Source: Mesorhizobium hawassense
Lineage (GTDB): Bacteria; Pseudomonadota; Alphaproteobacteria; Rhizobiales; Rhizobiaceae
Direction of reading: 5' to 3'
NCBI RefSeq assembly: GCF_003289945.1
Contig: NZ_QMBP01000014.1
Span: forward strand, 124,001 to 188,000
Length of the DNA: 64,000 nt
The notes beneath the pieces were generated by a model. That model was not told where the DNA came from and did no database searches. It worked only from the letters and a program-made list of their open reading frames with translations. Every line of letters starts with the position of its first letter. Position 1 is the stretch's first letter. The translations under genes and the position numbers were made by a program. Of this stretch, positions 37,166-45,755 are shown one piece after another.

Positions 37166-38149
37166 TTAAATGCCGACCACCAGCGCCCCGCCGGTAAGGC
37201 CTGCGCCGGCGGCTGCCAGCAGCAGCTTCTCGCCCGGTCGAAAGGGTTTTGCCCCGTGCGCCACCGATAGGGATAGGGGGATCGTTGCCGCCGACGAGTT
37301 GCCATAGTCGGCGATGGTCTTGACGATGCGTCCGTCCTCGATGCCGAGCGACTTGCCGACCGCGTTGAAGATGCGGGCATTCGCTTGGTGCGGCACGAAA
37401 CGGGCGATCTCCGGCGCTGAAAGGCCGGCCGCTTCCAGCGCCTCGACGGAGCAGCGGCTCATCATATCCACAGCCTTGGCGAAGACGTCGCGGCCATTCG
37501 CGATGGTCATGCGGGTTTCGGCAATGTCGATTTCTTGCGCGAACGGACGGTTGCTGCCGCCCGCCGGGATGTGGATCAGGCCGTAGGCGGATCCATCCGA
37601 GGCAAAAGACGAGCCGAGAATGCCGTGGCCGGGATCGCTGGAGGGGGCAAGCACCACAGCGCCGGCGGCGTCGGCGAACAGCACGGCGCTCGCCCGCTCG
37701 GCCGGATTGATCCGACGGCTCAATATGTTGGCGGCAATCACGATGGCCGGCTTGTTGTGCAGGCGAACAAAGCCGTCGGCGAAGGTCATGGCGTAGATGA
37801 ACCCCGCGCAGGCACCCGCCAGGTCGACCCCGCCGGCCTTTTCGAGGCCGAGCCTGTGCGCCACCAGCGGCGCGCTCGGGGGCAGGAGATGGTCAGGCGT
37901 CGACGTGGCGAGCAAAAGCAGGCCGATCTCCTTGCGGTCGATGCCGGCTGCCTGCAGCGCCATCTCGCCTGCCTTGGCCGCCAGTCCGGAAAGCGTGTCG
38001 CCTGGCTCCGCCCAGAACCGCGTCCGGATGCCGGTGCGCCCCTCGATCCAGCCTGCCTCCAGTCCGAGGCTTGCCTCGATCTCGGCATTGCCGACTTTTC
38101 GGGCCGGGACGTGATGGCCAAGGCCCACGATGCGCGCCGTGCGGTTCAT
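37166..38149 (-). CDS. bioZ: KASIII-like enzyme of biotin synthesis, BioZ
   Basis: 327 residues of the FabH/KASIII fold. The Cys-His-Asn triad is Cys114 (DLAGACAGFIYAM), His254 (FVPHQANARIF) and Asn284 (DYGNSSAATIP). In rhizobia and Agrobacterium, BioZ condenses glutaryl-CoA with malonyl-ACP to make the pimeloyl precursor of biotin, bypassing BioC/BioH. Place and family support this; sequence alone would read as FabH. The start ATG overlaps the bioA stop. Confidence 0.9.
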   Translation of the reverse strand: MNRTARIVGLGHHVPARKVGNAEIEASLGLEAGWIEGRTGIRTRFWAEPGDTLSGLAAKAGEMALQAAGIDRKEIGLLLLATSTPDHLLPPSAPLVAHRLGLEKAGGVDLAGACAGFIYAMTFADGFVRLHNKPAIVIAANILSRRINPAERASAVLFADAAGAVVLAPSSDPGHGILGSSFASDGSAYGLIHIPAGGSNRPFAQEIDIAETRMTIANGRDVFAKAVDMMSRCSVEALEAAGLSAPEIARFVPHQANARIFNAVGKSLGIEDGRIVKTIADYGNSSAATIPLSLSVAHGAKPFRPGEKLLLAAAGAGLTGGALVVGI

Positions 38150-39411
38150 CTTTTGTCGCTCGCAAGGCCGGCCGCCTCGTCGATAGCATCGTAGAGGTGG
38201 TCAAGCTCGTCGGACGTCACGCAATAGGGCGGCAGCAGGTAGATGACGTTGCCGAGCGGTCGCACCAGCAAGCCGCGCTCGAGGAAGAAGGCGCGCAGCT
38301 TTGGGCCGACCTCGGCAAGATAGCCGGCATTGCCGACGCTGAGGTCGAGCGCGGCGATGGTGCCGGCCGTGCGCACATTCTCGAAACGCGGATCCCCGTT
38401 GAACCGCGCACTTTTCTCCGCCTGCATCCGCGACAGCGCGGCCACGCGCTCGGCCACAGGCTCGTCGTTCCAGATACCGACATTGGCAAGCGCCGCAGCG
38501 CAGGCGATCGGGTTTGCCGTGTAGGAACTCGAATGGAAGAAGGTCTTGGACCGATCGCTAGCGTAATGCGCGCGGAAGATCGCGTCGGTGGCAAGCGTGG
38601 CCGCGAGCGGCAGCGAGCCGCCCGTGAGCCCCTTGGAGGTGCACAATATATCGGGAGCGATCGCCGCCTGTTCGCAGGCGAATAGGGTGCCGGTGCGGCC
38701 CCAGCCGGTCATGACTTCGTCGGCGATGAAAAGTGTTTCGGAGCGCTCGGCAATGCGCTTGAGTTCGGCGAGAATAGAAGCCGGATACATCAGCATGCCG
38801 CCGGCACCGAGCACCAGCGGCTCGACGATCAATGCGGCCACCCCACGGTCGCGCGCCAGCCGCTCGAAGGCGTCGAGCGTTTCCTGCTCGCGGCCCGTAG
38901 CGGGGAAGGGGATGGTGTCGACTTCGAACAGCAGCGGCTCGTAGGCGGCGTTGAAGACGCCGCGCGCGCCGACGCTCATCGTGCCGATGGTGTCGCCGTG
39001 ATAGCTGTGTTCCATGACGACGATGCGCGAGCGTGGCGTCCCGTTGTTGCGATGAAAGCCGAGAGCCATCTTCAGCGCCACCTCGACGCTGGTCGAGCCG
39101 CTGTCGGAATAGAAGACCCAGTCGAGGCCCGCCGGCGCCATGTCGACCAATGCGGACGCCAAGCGCTCGGCCGGCTCGTGACTGAGGCCGGCGAAGATCA
39201 CCTGGTCGAGTGCCTCGGTCGCTTGCCGAATCGCCTCCACGATCTTCGGATGGCGGTGGCCGTGGGTAATGACCCACCAGGAGGAGATCGCGTCGAGTAT
39301 GCGCTTGCCTTCGCGCGTCTCGACATAGGCGCCCTCAGTGCGCGCGATCGTCGGCGGCACCGGTTCGGTGGCATGTTGGGTGAAGGGATGCCAGACAGCG
39401 GAGCGGTTCAT
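38146..39411 (-). CDS. bioA: adenosylmethionine-8-amino-7-oxononanoate aminotransferase
   Basis: 421 residues. VWHPFTQH at the start, ILDAISSWWVITHGHRHP, YSDSGSTSVEVALKMAL, ADEVMTGWGRTGTLFACEQ and the PLP lysine in DILCTSKGLTGG are BioA signatures. It makes DAPA from KAPA with SAM as amino donor. The start ATG overlaps the bioD stop. Confidence 0.96.
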   Translation of the reverse strand: MNRSAVWHPFTQHATEPVPPTIARTEGAYVETREGKRILDAISSWWVITHGHRHPKIVEAIRQATEALDQVIFAGLSHEPAERLASALVDMAPAGLDWVFYSDSGSTSVEVALKMALGFHRNNGTPRSRIVVMEHSYHGDTIGTMSVGARGVFNAAYEPLLFEVDTIPFPATGREQETLDAFERLARDRGVAALIVEPLVLGAGGMLMYPASILAELKRIAERSETLFIADEVMTGWGRTGTLFACEQAAIAPDILCTSKGLTGGSLPLAATLATDAIFRAHYASDRSKTFFHSSSYTANPIACAAALANVGIWNDEPVAERVAALSRMQAEKSARFNGDPRFENVRTAGTIAALDLSVGNAGYLAEVGPKLRAFFLERGLLVRPLGNVIYLLPPYCVTSDELDHLYDAIDEAAGLASDKR

Positions 39412-40046
39412 TGCCGGACCTCCATGAAGTCGGCGACATTGAACGCGGTCCGCATGGCCGCGGAAAGCGCCTCGGGCGTCAGCGGGTCGAGACGTGGCAG
39501 GCGGCCGAGCACGCGCACCTTGCCAATCTCGCCGATCGTCCTTTGCGTATCCGCCATCTCTTCGCCGATGAACGCGACGCCGAGCAGGGGTATCGAGCGC
39601 GCGCGCAACGCCTCGATCGAGAGCAGAGTGTGGTTGATGGTGCCAAGCCCGGTGCGGGCGCAGAGCACCACCGGTGCATGCCATCGCGCGAAGACGTCGA
39701 TATAGAGCGCGCGCCTGTTGACTGGTACCATCAGCCCGCCGGCGCCTTCGACGACAAGCGGCCGGTCGGTCGTGGGCAGTGCGAGTGTCTCCGCATCGAT
39801 TTCCACGCCATCCAGCTCGGCGGCGCGGTGCGGCGAGAGCGGTTCGTTGAGGCGCCAGGCTTCCGGCAGCACCCGAGCCGCCGGCAATCCCGCGAGCTTG
39901 GAGACGGTTTCGCTGTCGGTCCCTTCCTGGATGCCCGCCTGCACCGGCTTCCAATAGATGCCGTCGAGCAGGCCGGTCAGGCCGGCCGCGAACACTGTCT
40001 TGCCGATGCCGGTGTCGGTGCCGGTCACGACGACTTGAAGCGTCAT
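39408..40046 (-). CDS. bioD: dethiobiotin synthetase
   Basis: 212 residues from the ATG overlapping the bioF stop. P-loop VTGTDTGIGKTVFAAGL, WKPVQAG, and VVEGAGGLMVPVNR are diagnostic. It closes the ureido ring using ATP and bicarbonate. Overlap of start and stop codons with both neighbours shows translational coupling. Confidence 0.95.
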   Translation of the reverse strand: MTLQVVVTGTDTGIGKTVFAAGLTGLLDGIYWKPVQAGIQEGTDSETVSKLAGLPAARVLPEAWRLNEPLSPHRAAELDGVEIDAETLALPTTDRPLVVEGAGGLMVPVNRRALYIDVFARWHAPVVLCARTGLGTINHTLLSIEALRARSIPLLGVAFIGEEMADTQRTIGEIGKVRVLGRLPRLDPLTPEALSAAMRTAFNVADFMEVRQ

Positions 40047-41170
40047 CGCGCGCGCTCCCATTCTTCGGCCAGCGCATCGAACAGCGCCGAAACGTCGGCC
40101 TCGCCGACATTGAGCGTCAAAGAGATACGCAGCCGCGCCGTACCCTCGGGCACGGTCGGCGGACGGATGCCGCGCACGTCGAAACCGCGCGACTGCAACG
40201 CCGCCGCCAGCGCCATGGCGCGGGCATTGTCGCCGACGATGATCGGCAGGATCTGAGAACCGCTCGGAGCCAAGCCAAGGCTCTCGGCCTTCTTGCCTGC
40301 AAGCGCGACCAGCCTCGCAAGCCGCTCGCGACGTTCCGGTTCATCGGCGACGATGTCGAGGGCCGTTGCCGCCGCCACCGCCATCAGCGGCGAGGGCGCG
40401 GTGGCGTAGATGAAGGGCCGGCAGCGGTTGACCAGATAGTCGCAAAGTACCGCAGGCGCCGTGACGAGCGCGCCGGAGGCGCCCAGCGCCTTGCCGCATG
40501 TATGCAGCACCACGACATTGTCGCGGCCTTCGAGATCGTGTGCGAGGCCCCGCCCATTCGGGCCGTAGACGCCCGTGGCATGCGCTCCGTCGATGAACAG
40601 GAATGCATCGTGGCGGTCCGCGACCTCGATCAATCCGCCGAGCGGAGCCTGGTCGCCGTCCATGCTGTAGAGGCTCTCGGCCACGATCCAGGCGTGGCCC
40701 ACTCCGCCTCTCTCACGCCAGGTCTGGATCGCGTCGTCTACGGCGTTCGCATCGTTGTGCGCGGCTTGCGCCACTTCGGCGCGGCCGGCTCGCGCCCCCT
40801 CATGCGCGCTGGCATGGATGAGTTCGTCGAGTACCACTAGATCGCCCTTCTGGGGCAAGGTCGTGAGCACGGCGAAATTGGCGACATAGCCGCCGCCGAA
40901 GAACAGCGCGCGCTCGGCGCCGAAGAAGTTGGCGGCCTTGGCTTCGAGCGCCTCGTGTTCGGGGTCGTTGCCGCGCAGCAGCCGCGAGCCGGTCGCCCCG
41001 ACGGGCGTGCCTGCGGCGAGCGCGGCCGAGACCGCCTCGGCCATGCGCTTCGAGCCCGCGAGGCCGAGATAGTCGTTGGAGGCGAAGTCGGCGCCTGAGC
41101 GGCCGCTGAGGCTCCGTAACCGGTCCTTGCGGGCCAGCCCGCGCAGGCTGGTCTCGTAGCGGTCGAGCAT
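40043..41170 (-). CDS. bioF: 8-amino-7-oxononanoate synthase
   Basis: 375 residues from the ATG at 41170; a GTG at 41185 overlapping the bioB stop (GTGA) is an alternative. SNDYLGLAGSKRM, GATGSRLLRGNDPEHEALE, FFGGGYVANFAVL, VDGAHATGVYGPNGRG (here IDGAHATGVYGP) and the PLP lysine in HTCGKALGASGAL are seen. It condenses the pimeloyl thioester with alanine. Confidence 0.95.
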   Translation of the reverse strand: MLDRYETSLRGLARKDRLRSLSGRSGADFASNDYLGLAGSKRMAEAVSAALAAGTPVGATGSRLLRGNDPEHEALEAKAANFFGAERALFFGGGYVANFAVLTTLPQKGDLVVLDELIHASAHEGARAGRAEVAQAAHNDANAVDDAIQTWRERGGVGHAWIVAESLYSMDGDQAPLGGLIEVADRHDAFLFIDGAHATGVYGPNGRGLAHDLEGRDNVVVLHTCGKALGASGALVTAPAVLCDYLVNRCRPFIYATAPSPLMAVAAATALDIVADEPERRERLARLVALAGKKAESLGLAPSGSQILPIIVGDNARAMALAAALQSRGFDVRGIRPPTVPEGTARLRISLTLNVGEADVSALFDALAEEWERAR

Positions 41171-41181
41171 GGCTCGCCCAT

Positions 41182-42180
41182 TCACTGGGCGTCGCGCTCC
41201 ATCGGCTTGATGCCCAGCCGGCGAAACAGCGCGCTGTCCTTGTCTTCTCCGGGGTTCCCGGCGGTCAGCAAAGTGTCGCCGACGAAGATCGAGTTGGCGC
41301 CGGCGAAGAAGCACAGCGCCTGCATCTCGTCGCTCATCGCCGTGCGGCCGGCCGAAAGCCGCACATGCGATTTCGGCATCATGATGCGGGCCAGCGCGAT
41401 GGTGCGCACGAATTCGATCGGTTCGATGGGGTCGGCCTCGCTGAGTGGCGTGCCTTCGATCGGGATCAGCATGTTGATCGGCACGCTGTCGGGCGGCTCC
41501 GGCAGGTTGGCTAAAGTCACCAGCATGTCGATGCGGTCGACCTTCTCCTCGCCCATCCCGACGATGCCGCCGCAGCAGACCTTCATGCCGCTGTCGCGGA
41601 CGTTGGCCAGCGTATCCAGCCGCTCAGTGAAGGTCCGGGTCGAGATGACCTCTGAGTAGTAGCGCTCGGAGGTATCGATGTTGTGGTTGTAATAGTCGAG
41701 GCCAGCCTGCTTGAGGCGCTGTGCCTGGCCGAGGTCGAGCATGCCGAGCGTCATGCAGGTCTCCATGCCGAGCGCCTTCACGCCTTCGACCATGGCGACC
41801 ACGGCTTCCATGTCGCGCTCCTTGGGGTTGCGCCAGGCGGCGCCCATGCAATAGCGCGTGGCGCCCGCGTCGCGCGCCTTCGTCGCCTCGGCGATGACGC
41901 GTTTGACTTCCATCAGCTTCGAGGCCTTGAGGCCGGACTGGTGATGCGAGGACTGGCTGCAATAGCCGCAATCCTCGGGGCAGCCACCGGTCTTGATCGA
42001 GAGCAGGCGCGACAGTTGCACCCGATTGGGATCGAAATTCTCGCGATGAATGGTCTGGGCCCGGAACAGCAGGTCGTTGAAGGGCAGGTCGTAGACAGCC
42101 TGCGCCGCTTCACGGTTCCATTGCGGCGAGGCCCCCTGGATCGATCCGGCGTCCGCGTTCAGGTGCAATTCGGCGTTCAT
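41182..42180 (-). CDS. bioB: biotin synthase
   Basis: 332 residues from the ATG at 42180 with GGAGG upstream. The radical-SAM CxxxCxxC motif is at Cys67, Cys71 and Cys74 (GGCPEDCGYCSQS). YCMGAAWRNPKERDM, TLGML, YNHNIDTSERYY and CCGGIVGMGE complete the family. It inserts sulfur into dethiobiotin. It leads bioBFDAZ, 134 bases after nadC on the same strand; no obvious BioR box (TTATNNATAA) lies in that gap. Confidence 0.97.
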   Translation of the reverse strand: MNAELHLNADAGSIQGASPQWNREAAQAVYDLPFNDLLFRAQTIHRENFDPNRVQLSRLLSIKTGGCPEDCGYCSQSSHHQSGLKASKLMEVKRVIAEATKARDAGATRYCMGAAWRNPKERDMEAVVAMVEGVKALGMETCMTLGMLDLGQAQRLKQAGLDYYNHNIDTSERYYSEVISTRTFTERLDTLANVRDSGMKVCCGGIVGMGEEKVDRIDMLVTLANLPEPPDSVPINMLIPIEGTPLSEADPIEPIEFVRTIALARIMMPKSHVRLSAGRTAMSDEMQALCFFAGANSIFVGDTLLTAGNPGEDKDSALFRRLGIKPMERDAQ

Positions 42181-42313
42181 GCCACCTCCATCGTCTGGAT
42201 ATCCATTTCGACCAACGAGCATCGAAACCATTGGCCAACCCGACCAGTTTTTGCCGGCTCACGAGCGCCGGTTTCTGTTCAAGGCCGCGCGCGCCGGTCA
42301 AGGGCATGTTTCG

Positions 42314-43162
42314 CTACCGGCAATCCAGTCCAATATCAAGGATCGGCGCGCTATGCGTGACCCAGCCGACTGAAATCAGGTCGACGCCCGTCGCGGCAAT
42401 CGCACGCGCCGTCTGAGCTGTCACCCGGCCCGACGCCTCGGTAATCGCGCGGCCGCCGACCATTGCCACCGCCTCTGTCAGTTGCTCGACGGACATGTTG
42501 TCCAGCAGTACGACATCGACGTTTGCCGCCAGCGCCATGTCGAGTTGATCGAGCGTATCGACCTCGACCTCGATTTTCACCATGTGGCCTGTCGCCGCCC
42601 GCGCGCGCTCTATTGCCGTGCGGATACCGCCTGCGATCGCGATGTGATTGTCCTTGATGAGCACGGCGTCGTCGAGGCCGAAGCGATGATTGGCGCCACC
42701 ACCGGCGCGCACGGCATATTTCTCCAGGGCGCGCAGGCCAGGTGTGGTCTTTCGCGTGCAGACGATCTTGGCCCTATAATCCCGCACGGCTTCGACGACC
42801 GTGGCGGTTTGCGTCGCGATGCCGCTGAGATGGCAGAGGAAATTGAGCGCCGTCCGCTCGGCGGTCAGCAGCGCGCGCGCAGGTCCGCACACCGTCGCGA
42901 CGACATCGTCGCCCGAGACAGCGGAGCCATCAGCATTGTCCACCGTGATCCCTGTTCGTGGATCGATCAGTTCGAAGGCGAGGGCAGCGACATCGAGGCC
43001 GGCGATCACGCCCGGCTGTCTTGCCGCGAGCACCATCGTCGCGGTTGCATCCGCCGGAACGAACGCGTCGGTGGTAAGGTCGCCGGCGCGCCCCAGATCC
43101 TCGAGCAGGGCGGCGCGCACCAGCGGCTCGACCATCACGCGCGGCAGTGGCGTCGGCATCAT
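42314..43162 (-). CDS. nadC: nicotinate-nucleotide pyrophosphorylase (quinolinate phosphoribosyltransferase)
   Basis: 282 residues from the ATG at 43162, placed by AGGAGG eight bases upstream; a TTG at 43168 and ATG at 43159 are alternatives. ALLEDLGRAGDLTTDAF, NFLCHLSGIATQTA, RKTTPGLRALEKYAVRAGGGANHRFGLDDAVLIKDNHI and VDVVLLDNMS are full family signatures. It makes NaMN from quinolinate. Last gene of nadABC. Confidence 0.96.
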   Translation of the reverse strand: MMPTPLPRVMVEPLVRAALLEDLGRAGDLTTDAFVPADATATMVLAARQPGVIAGLDVAALAFELIDPRTGITVDNADGSAVSGDDVVATVCGPARALLTAERTALNFLCHLSGIATQTATVVEAVRDYRAKIVCTRKTTPGLRALEKYAVRAGGGANHRFGLDDAVLIKDNHIAIAGGIRTAIERARAATGHMVKIEVEVDTLDQLDMALAANVDVVLLDNMSVEQLTEAVAMVGGRAITEASGRVTAQTARAIAATGVDLISVGWVTHSAPILDIGLDCR

Positions 43163-43164
43163 GA

Positions 43165-44718
43165 TCAAGCCCTCCTGACGGGCAGCGCTTCGGCGGCAAA
43201 TGCAGTGTCTGAGAAGGCCGTTGCGGCCTTGATGGTCTCGTCCAGCGTCAGCCGCAGCGATTGAGACCGGCCATCTCGTCGCGGAAAATCGGCGCGGAAA
43301 TGCGAGCCTCGGCTCTCCTCGCGACGCAGGGCCGCGATCGTCAGCGTCAGCGCGACCAGTGCAGGGTCGGCGCCGGCATCATGGCCGGAGGCAATCGAAA
43401 CCAGGCTCTTTGCCGCTTTGCACAGCATCTCGCCGTCGCGTTCGATACCGAGCGCGCGCGAAACAATTGGACGGATGCGCGAGGCATCCGGACGCGGCGG
43501 CACGATCGCGGGCTTCAGCCGTCTGGATCTGAACGGCGGCGCGGCGGTAACGCTGGTCGCTACCCATGCGGCCGACACAATGGCTTCAAGCAGCGAGTTG
43601 CTGGCTAGCCGGTTGGCGCCGTGCAGCCCGGTGCGGGCGACTTCGCCGCAGGCCCACAGGCCGCGCAGCGAACTGCGGCCCTCTGCATCCACAGCCACGC
43701 CGCCCATGTGATAGTGCGCCGCCGGACGGACGGGGATCGGCTCCACGGCAGGATCGATGCCAGCCGCGCGGCAAAGCAAAGCAATCGCCGGGAAGCGCCC
43801 GGCAAACCTCGATCCGAGACACCGCCGCGCGTCGAGGAACACGCGGTGCCCCGAGACATGCTGACGCCAGACCGCCCGTGCCACGACATCGCGCGGCGCG
43901 AGTTCGCCGCCCGGTGTATCGGCGAGAAAGCGATCGCCGCGCTCGTCGACAAGCACCGCGCCTTCACCGCGCACCGCTTCGCTTATCAGCGGCATCGGGC
44001 GTAGCGACCCGTCGAGCGCGGTCGGGTGGAACTGGACGAATTCGAGATCGCTGAGGTCGGCGCCCGCACGCGCGGCAAGCGCCAGACCCTGGCCGAACGA
44101 ACCGAGCGGGTTCGTCGTATGATCGAAAAGGCCCCCGATGCCGCCGGTCGCCAGCACCACGCGGTTCGTCGAAAGCGTCATCGCCTCGCCGTTGCCGACG
44201 GCCAGCACGCCGGCGATTTCGCCGTCCTCGACGAGCAGGCGTCGGACTTCGACGCCCTCCAGAACCGTGATCGAAGACGTCTGTCGTACCGCGGCCGTAA
44301 GTACGCGGACCATTTCGCGGCCGGTGCCGTCACCGCCTGCATGCACGATCCGGCGTCGCGAATGCGCGGCTTCCAGCCCGAGCAGCAGCGTGCCGTCTGG
44401 CGCATGGTCGAAGGCGACGCCCAGCCGCTCCAGATGTTCGATCGCCCGGGACGCGGCCTCGACGACGCGGCGCGTTGCGATGTCGTCGCAAAGCCCGTCG
44501 CCGGCCGCGAGCGTGTCGGCAAGATGCAGGTCCGGGCTGTCGTCGCTGCCGAGGCTCGCTGCAATCCCGCCCTGCGCGAGCGTGCTGGAGGTTTCGTCTC
44601 CCAAAGTGGCCTTGGAGATGAGGACCACCGGTTCCGGGGCGAGATGGAGCGCCGTCATTAGCCCCGCAATGCCGCCGCCGATGATGACCGGCCGGCCGTG
44701 GAGGTCGTTTATGGTCAT
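43165..44718 (-). CDS. nadB: L-aspartate oxidase
   Basis: 517 residues from the ATG overlapping the nadA stop. FAD site VIIGGGIAGLMTALHL, TLAQGGIAASLGSDDSP, FVQFHPTAL, EAVRGEGAVLVDERGDRFL, PAAHYHMGGVAVD and GLHGANRLASNSLLEAIV. It oxidises aspartate to iminoaspartate for NadA. The protein is slightly short at the C-terminus compared with E. coli, as in other rhizobia. Confidence 0.96.
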   Translation of the reverse strand: MTINDLHGRPVIIGGGIAGLMTALHLAPEPVVLISKATLGDETSSTLAQGGIAASLGSDDSPDLHLADTLAAGDGLCDDIATRRVVEAASRAIEHLERLGVAFDHAPDGTLLLGLEAAHSRRRIVHAGGDGTGREMVRVLTAAVRQTSSITVLEGVEVRRLLVEDGEIAGVLAVGNGEAMTLSTNRVVLATGGIGGLFDHTTNPLGSFGQGLALAARAGADLSDLEFVQFHPTALDGSLRPMPLISEAVRGEGAVLVDERGDRFLADTPGGELAPRDVVARAVWRQHVSGHRVFLDARRCLGSRFAGRFPAIALLCRAAGIDPAVEPIPVRPAAHYHMGGVAVDAEGRSSLRGLWACGEVARTGLHGANRLASNSLLEAIVSAAWVATSVTAAPPFRSRRLKPAIVPPRPDASRIRPIVSRALGIERDGEMLCKAAKSLVSIASGHDAGADPALVALTLTIAALRREESRGSHFRADFPRRDGRSQSLRLTLDETIKAATAFSDTAFAAEALPVRRA

Positions 44719-45689
44719 ATGGCGAGCATCCGCTCCACGGCCCGGCGCGCCCGATCCGCGACGCCAGGATCGATGGTCACGATGTGGCGGCTCTCCTCGA
44801 GTGCCGCGCGGATGTTGGCGAGCGTGATGCGCTTCATGTGCGGGCAGAGATTGCATGGGCGCACGAACTCGACTTCGGGATGCTCGACGGCGACGTTGTC
44901 GCTCATCGAGCACTCGGTCATCAGCACGACGCGTGCCGGCTTGTGCCGTCCGACATAGTCGGACATCGCCGCCGTCGGGCCGGCGAAATCCGCTTCGGCG
45001 ACGACCTCCGGCGGGCACTCGGGATGGGCAAGCACCGTGACGCCCGGATGCGCCTCGCGCAGTTCGCGTATGTCGGCGGGGCTGAAGCGCTCATGCACCT
45101 CGCAATGCCCCTTCCAGGCGATGATCTCGACCTTTGTCTGCGCCGCAATGTTCTTGGCCAGATATTCGTCGGGCAGCATGATCACCCGTGGCACGCCGAG
45201 CGATTCCACGATTGCCAGCGCATTGCCCGACGTGCAGCAGATGTCGGATTCTGCCTTCACGGCTGCGGAGGTGTTGACGTAGGTCACGATCGGAACGCCG
45301 GGATAGCGCTGCCGCATCAGCCGCACATCCGAGGCCGTGATCGAGTCGGCCAGCGAACAGCCGGCGCCGAGGTCCGGAATGAGCACGCTCTTGCCGGGGT
45401 TGAGTAGCTTGGCTGTCTCAGCCATGAAATGCACGCCGGCGAGCACGATGACATCCGCATCGACCGTCATCGCCTTGCGGGCGAGCGCCAGGCTGTCGCC
45501 AACGATGTCGGCCACGCAATGGAAGATCTCCGGCGTCTGGTAATTATGCGCCAGGATGACGGCGTTGCGTTCGCGCTTCAGCGCCAGGATGGCTTCGATG
45601 TCGTCGGTGAAAACAGGCCATTCGATCGGCGGGATGACCCGTCGAACACGGTCATAGAGCGATGCGGCGGTAGGCAGCGAAACGGACAT
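44715..45689 (-). CDS. nadA: quinolinate synthase
   Basis: 324 residues. The 4Fe-4S cysteines are in the conserved positions GAGCSLADSI, CTSGNALAIVESLG and CNLCPHMKRITL. VILAHNYQTPEIFHCVADIVGDSLALARKA and HPEC are typical. It condenses iminoaspartate with dihydroxyacetone phosphate. The start lies 20 bases after a strong dyad (45709-45741), the likely NadQ site; the ribosome site is weak. Confidence 0.96.
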   Translation of the reverse strand: MSVSLPTAASLYDRVRRVIPPIEWPVFTDDIEAILALKRERNAVILAHNYQTPEIFHCVADIVGDSLALARKAMTVDADVIVLAGVHFMAETAKLLNPGKSVLIPDLGAGCSLADSITASDVRLMRQRYPGVPIVTYVNTSAAVKAESDICCTSGNALAIVESLGVPRVIMLPDEYLAKNIAAQTKVEIIAWKGHCEVHERFSPADIRELREAHPGVTVLAHPECPPEVVAEADFAGPTAAMSDYVGRHKPARVVLMTECSMSDNVAVEHPEVEFVRPCNLCPHMKRITLANIRAALEESRHIVTIDPGVADRARRAVERMLAI

Positions 45690-45708
45690 CGGCGCTTCAA
45701 TTATGCTC

Positions 45709-45741
45709 CAAGTGAGTATAATAGAGATATATACTTACTTT
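45709..45741. promoter_or_regulatory. NadQ-type operator dyad upstream of nadA
   Basis: AAGTGAGTATA (45710-45720) faces TATACTTACTTT (45730-45741) across nine A/T-rich bases; ten of eleven paired bases match. It sits between nadQ and nadABC, 20 bases before the nadA start, where a repressor would block the nad promoter. NadQ is the known NAD regulator next to nadABC in alphaproteobacteria, so it is the natural candidate. Confidence 0.7.
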
Positions 45742-45755
45742 GAGAATAAGGGATG

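Noticed and set aside
42181..42313. BioR operator before bioB
   Set aside because: I looked for the TTATNNATAA-type box in the nadC-bioB gap and found none; absence by eye is not proof.
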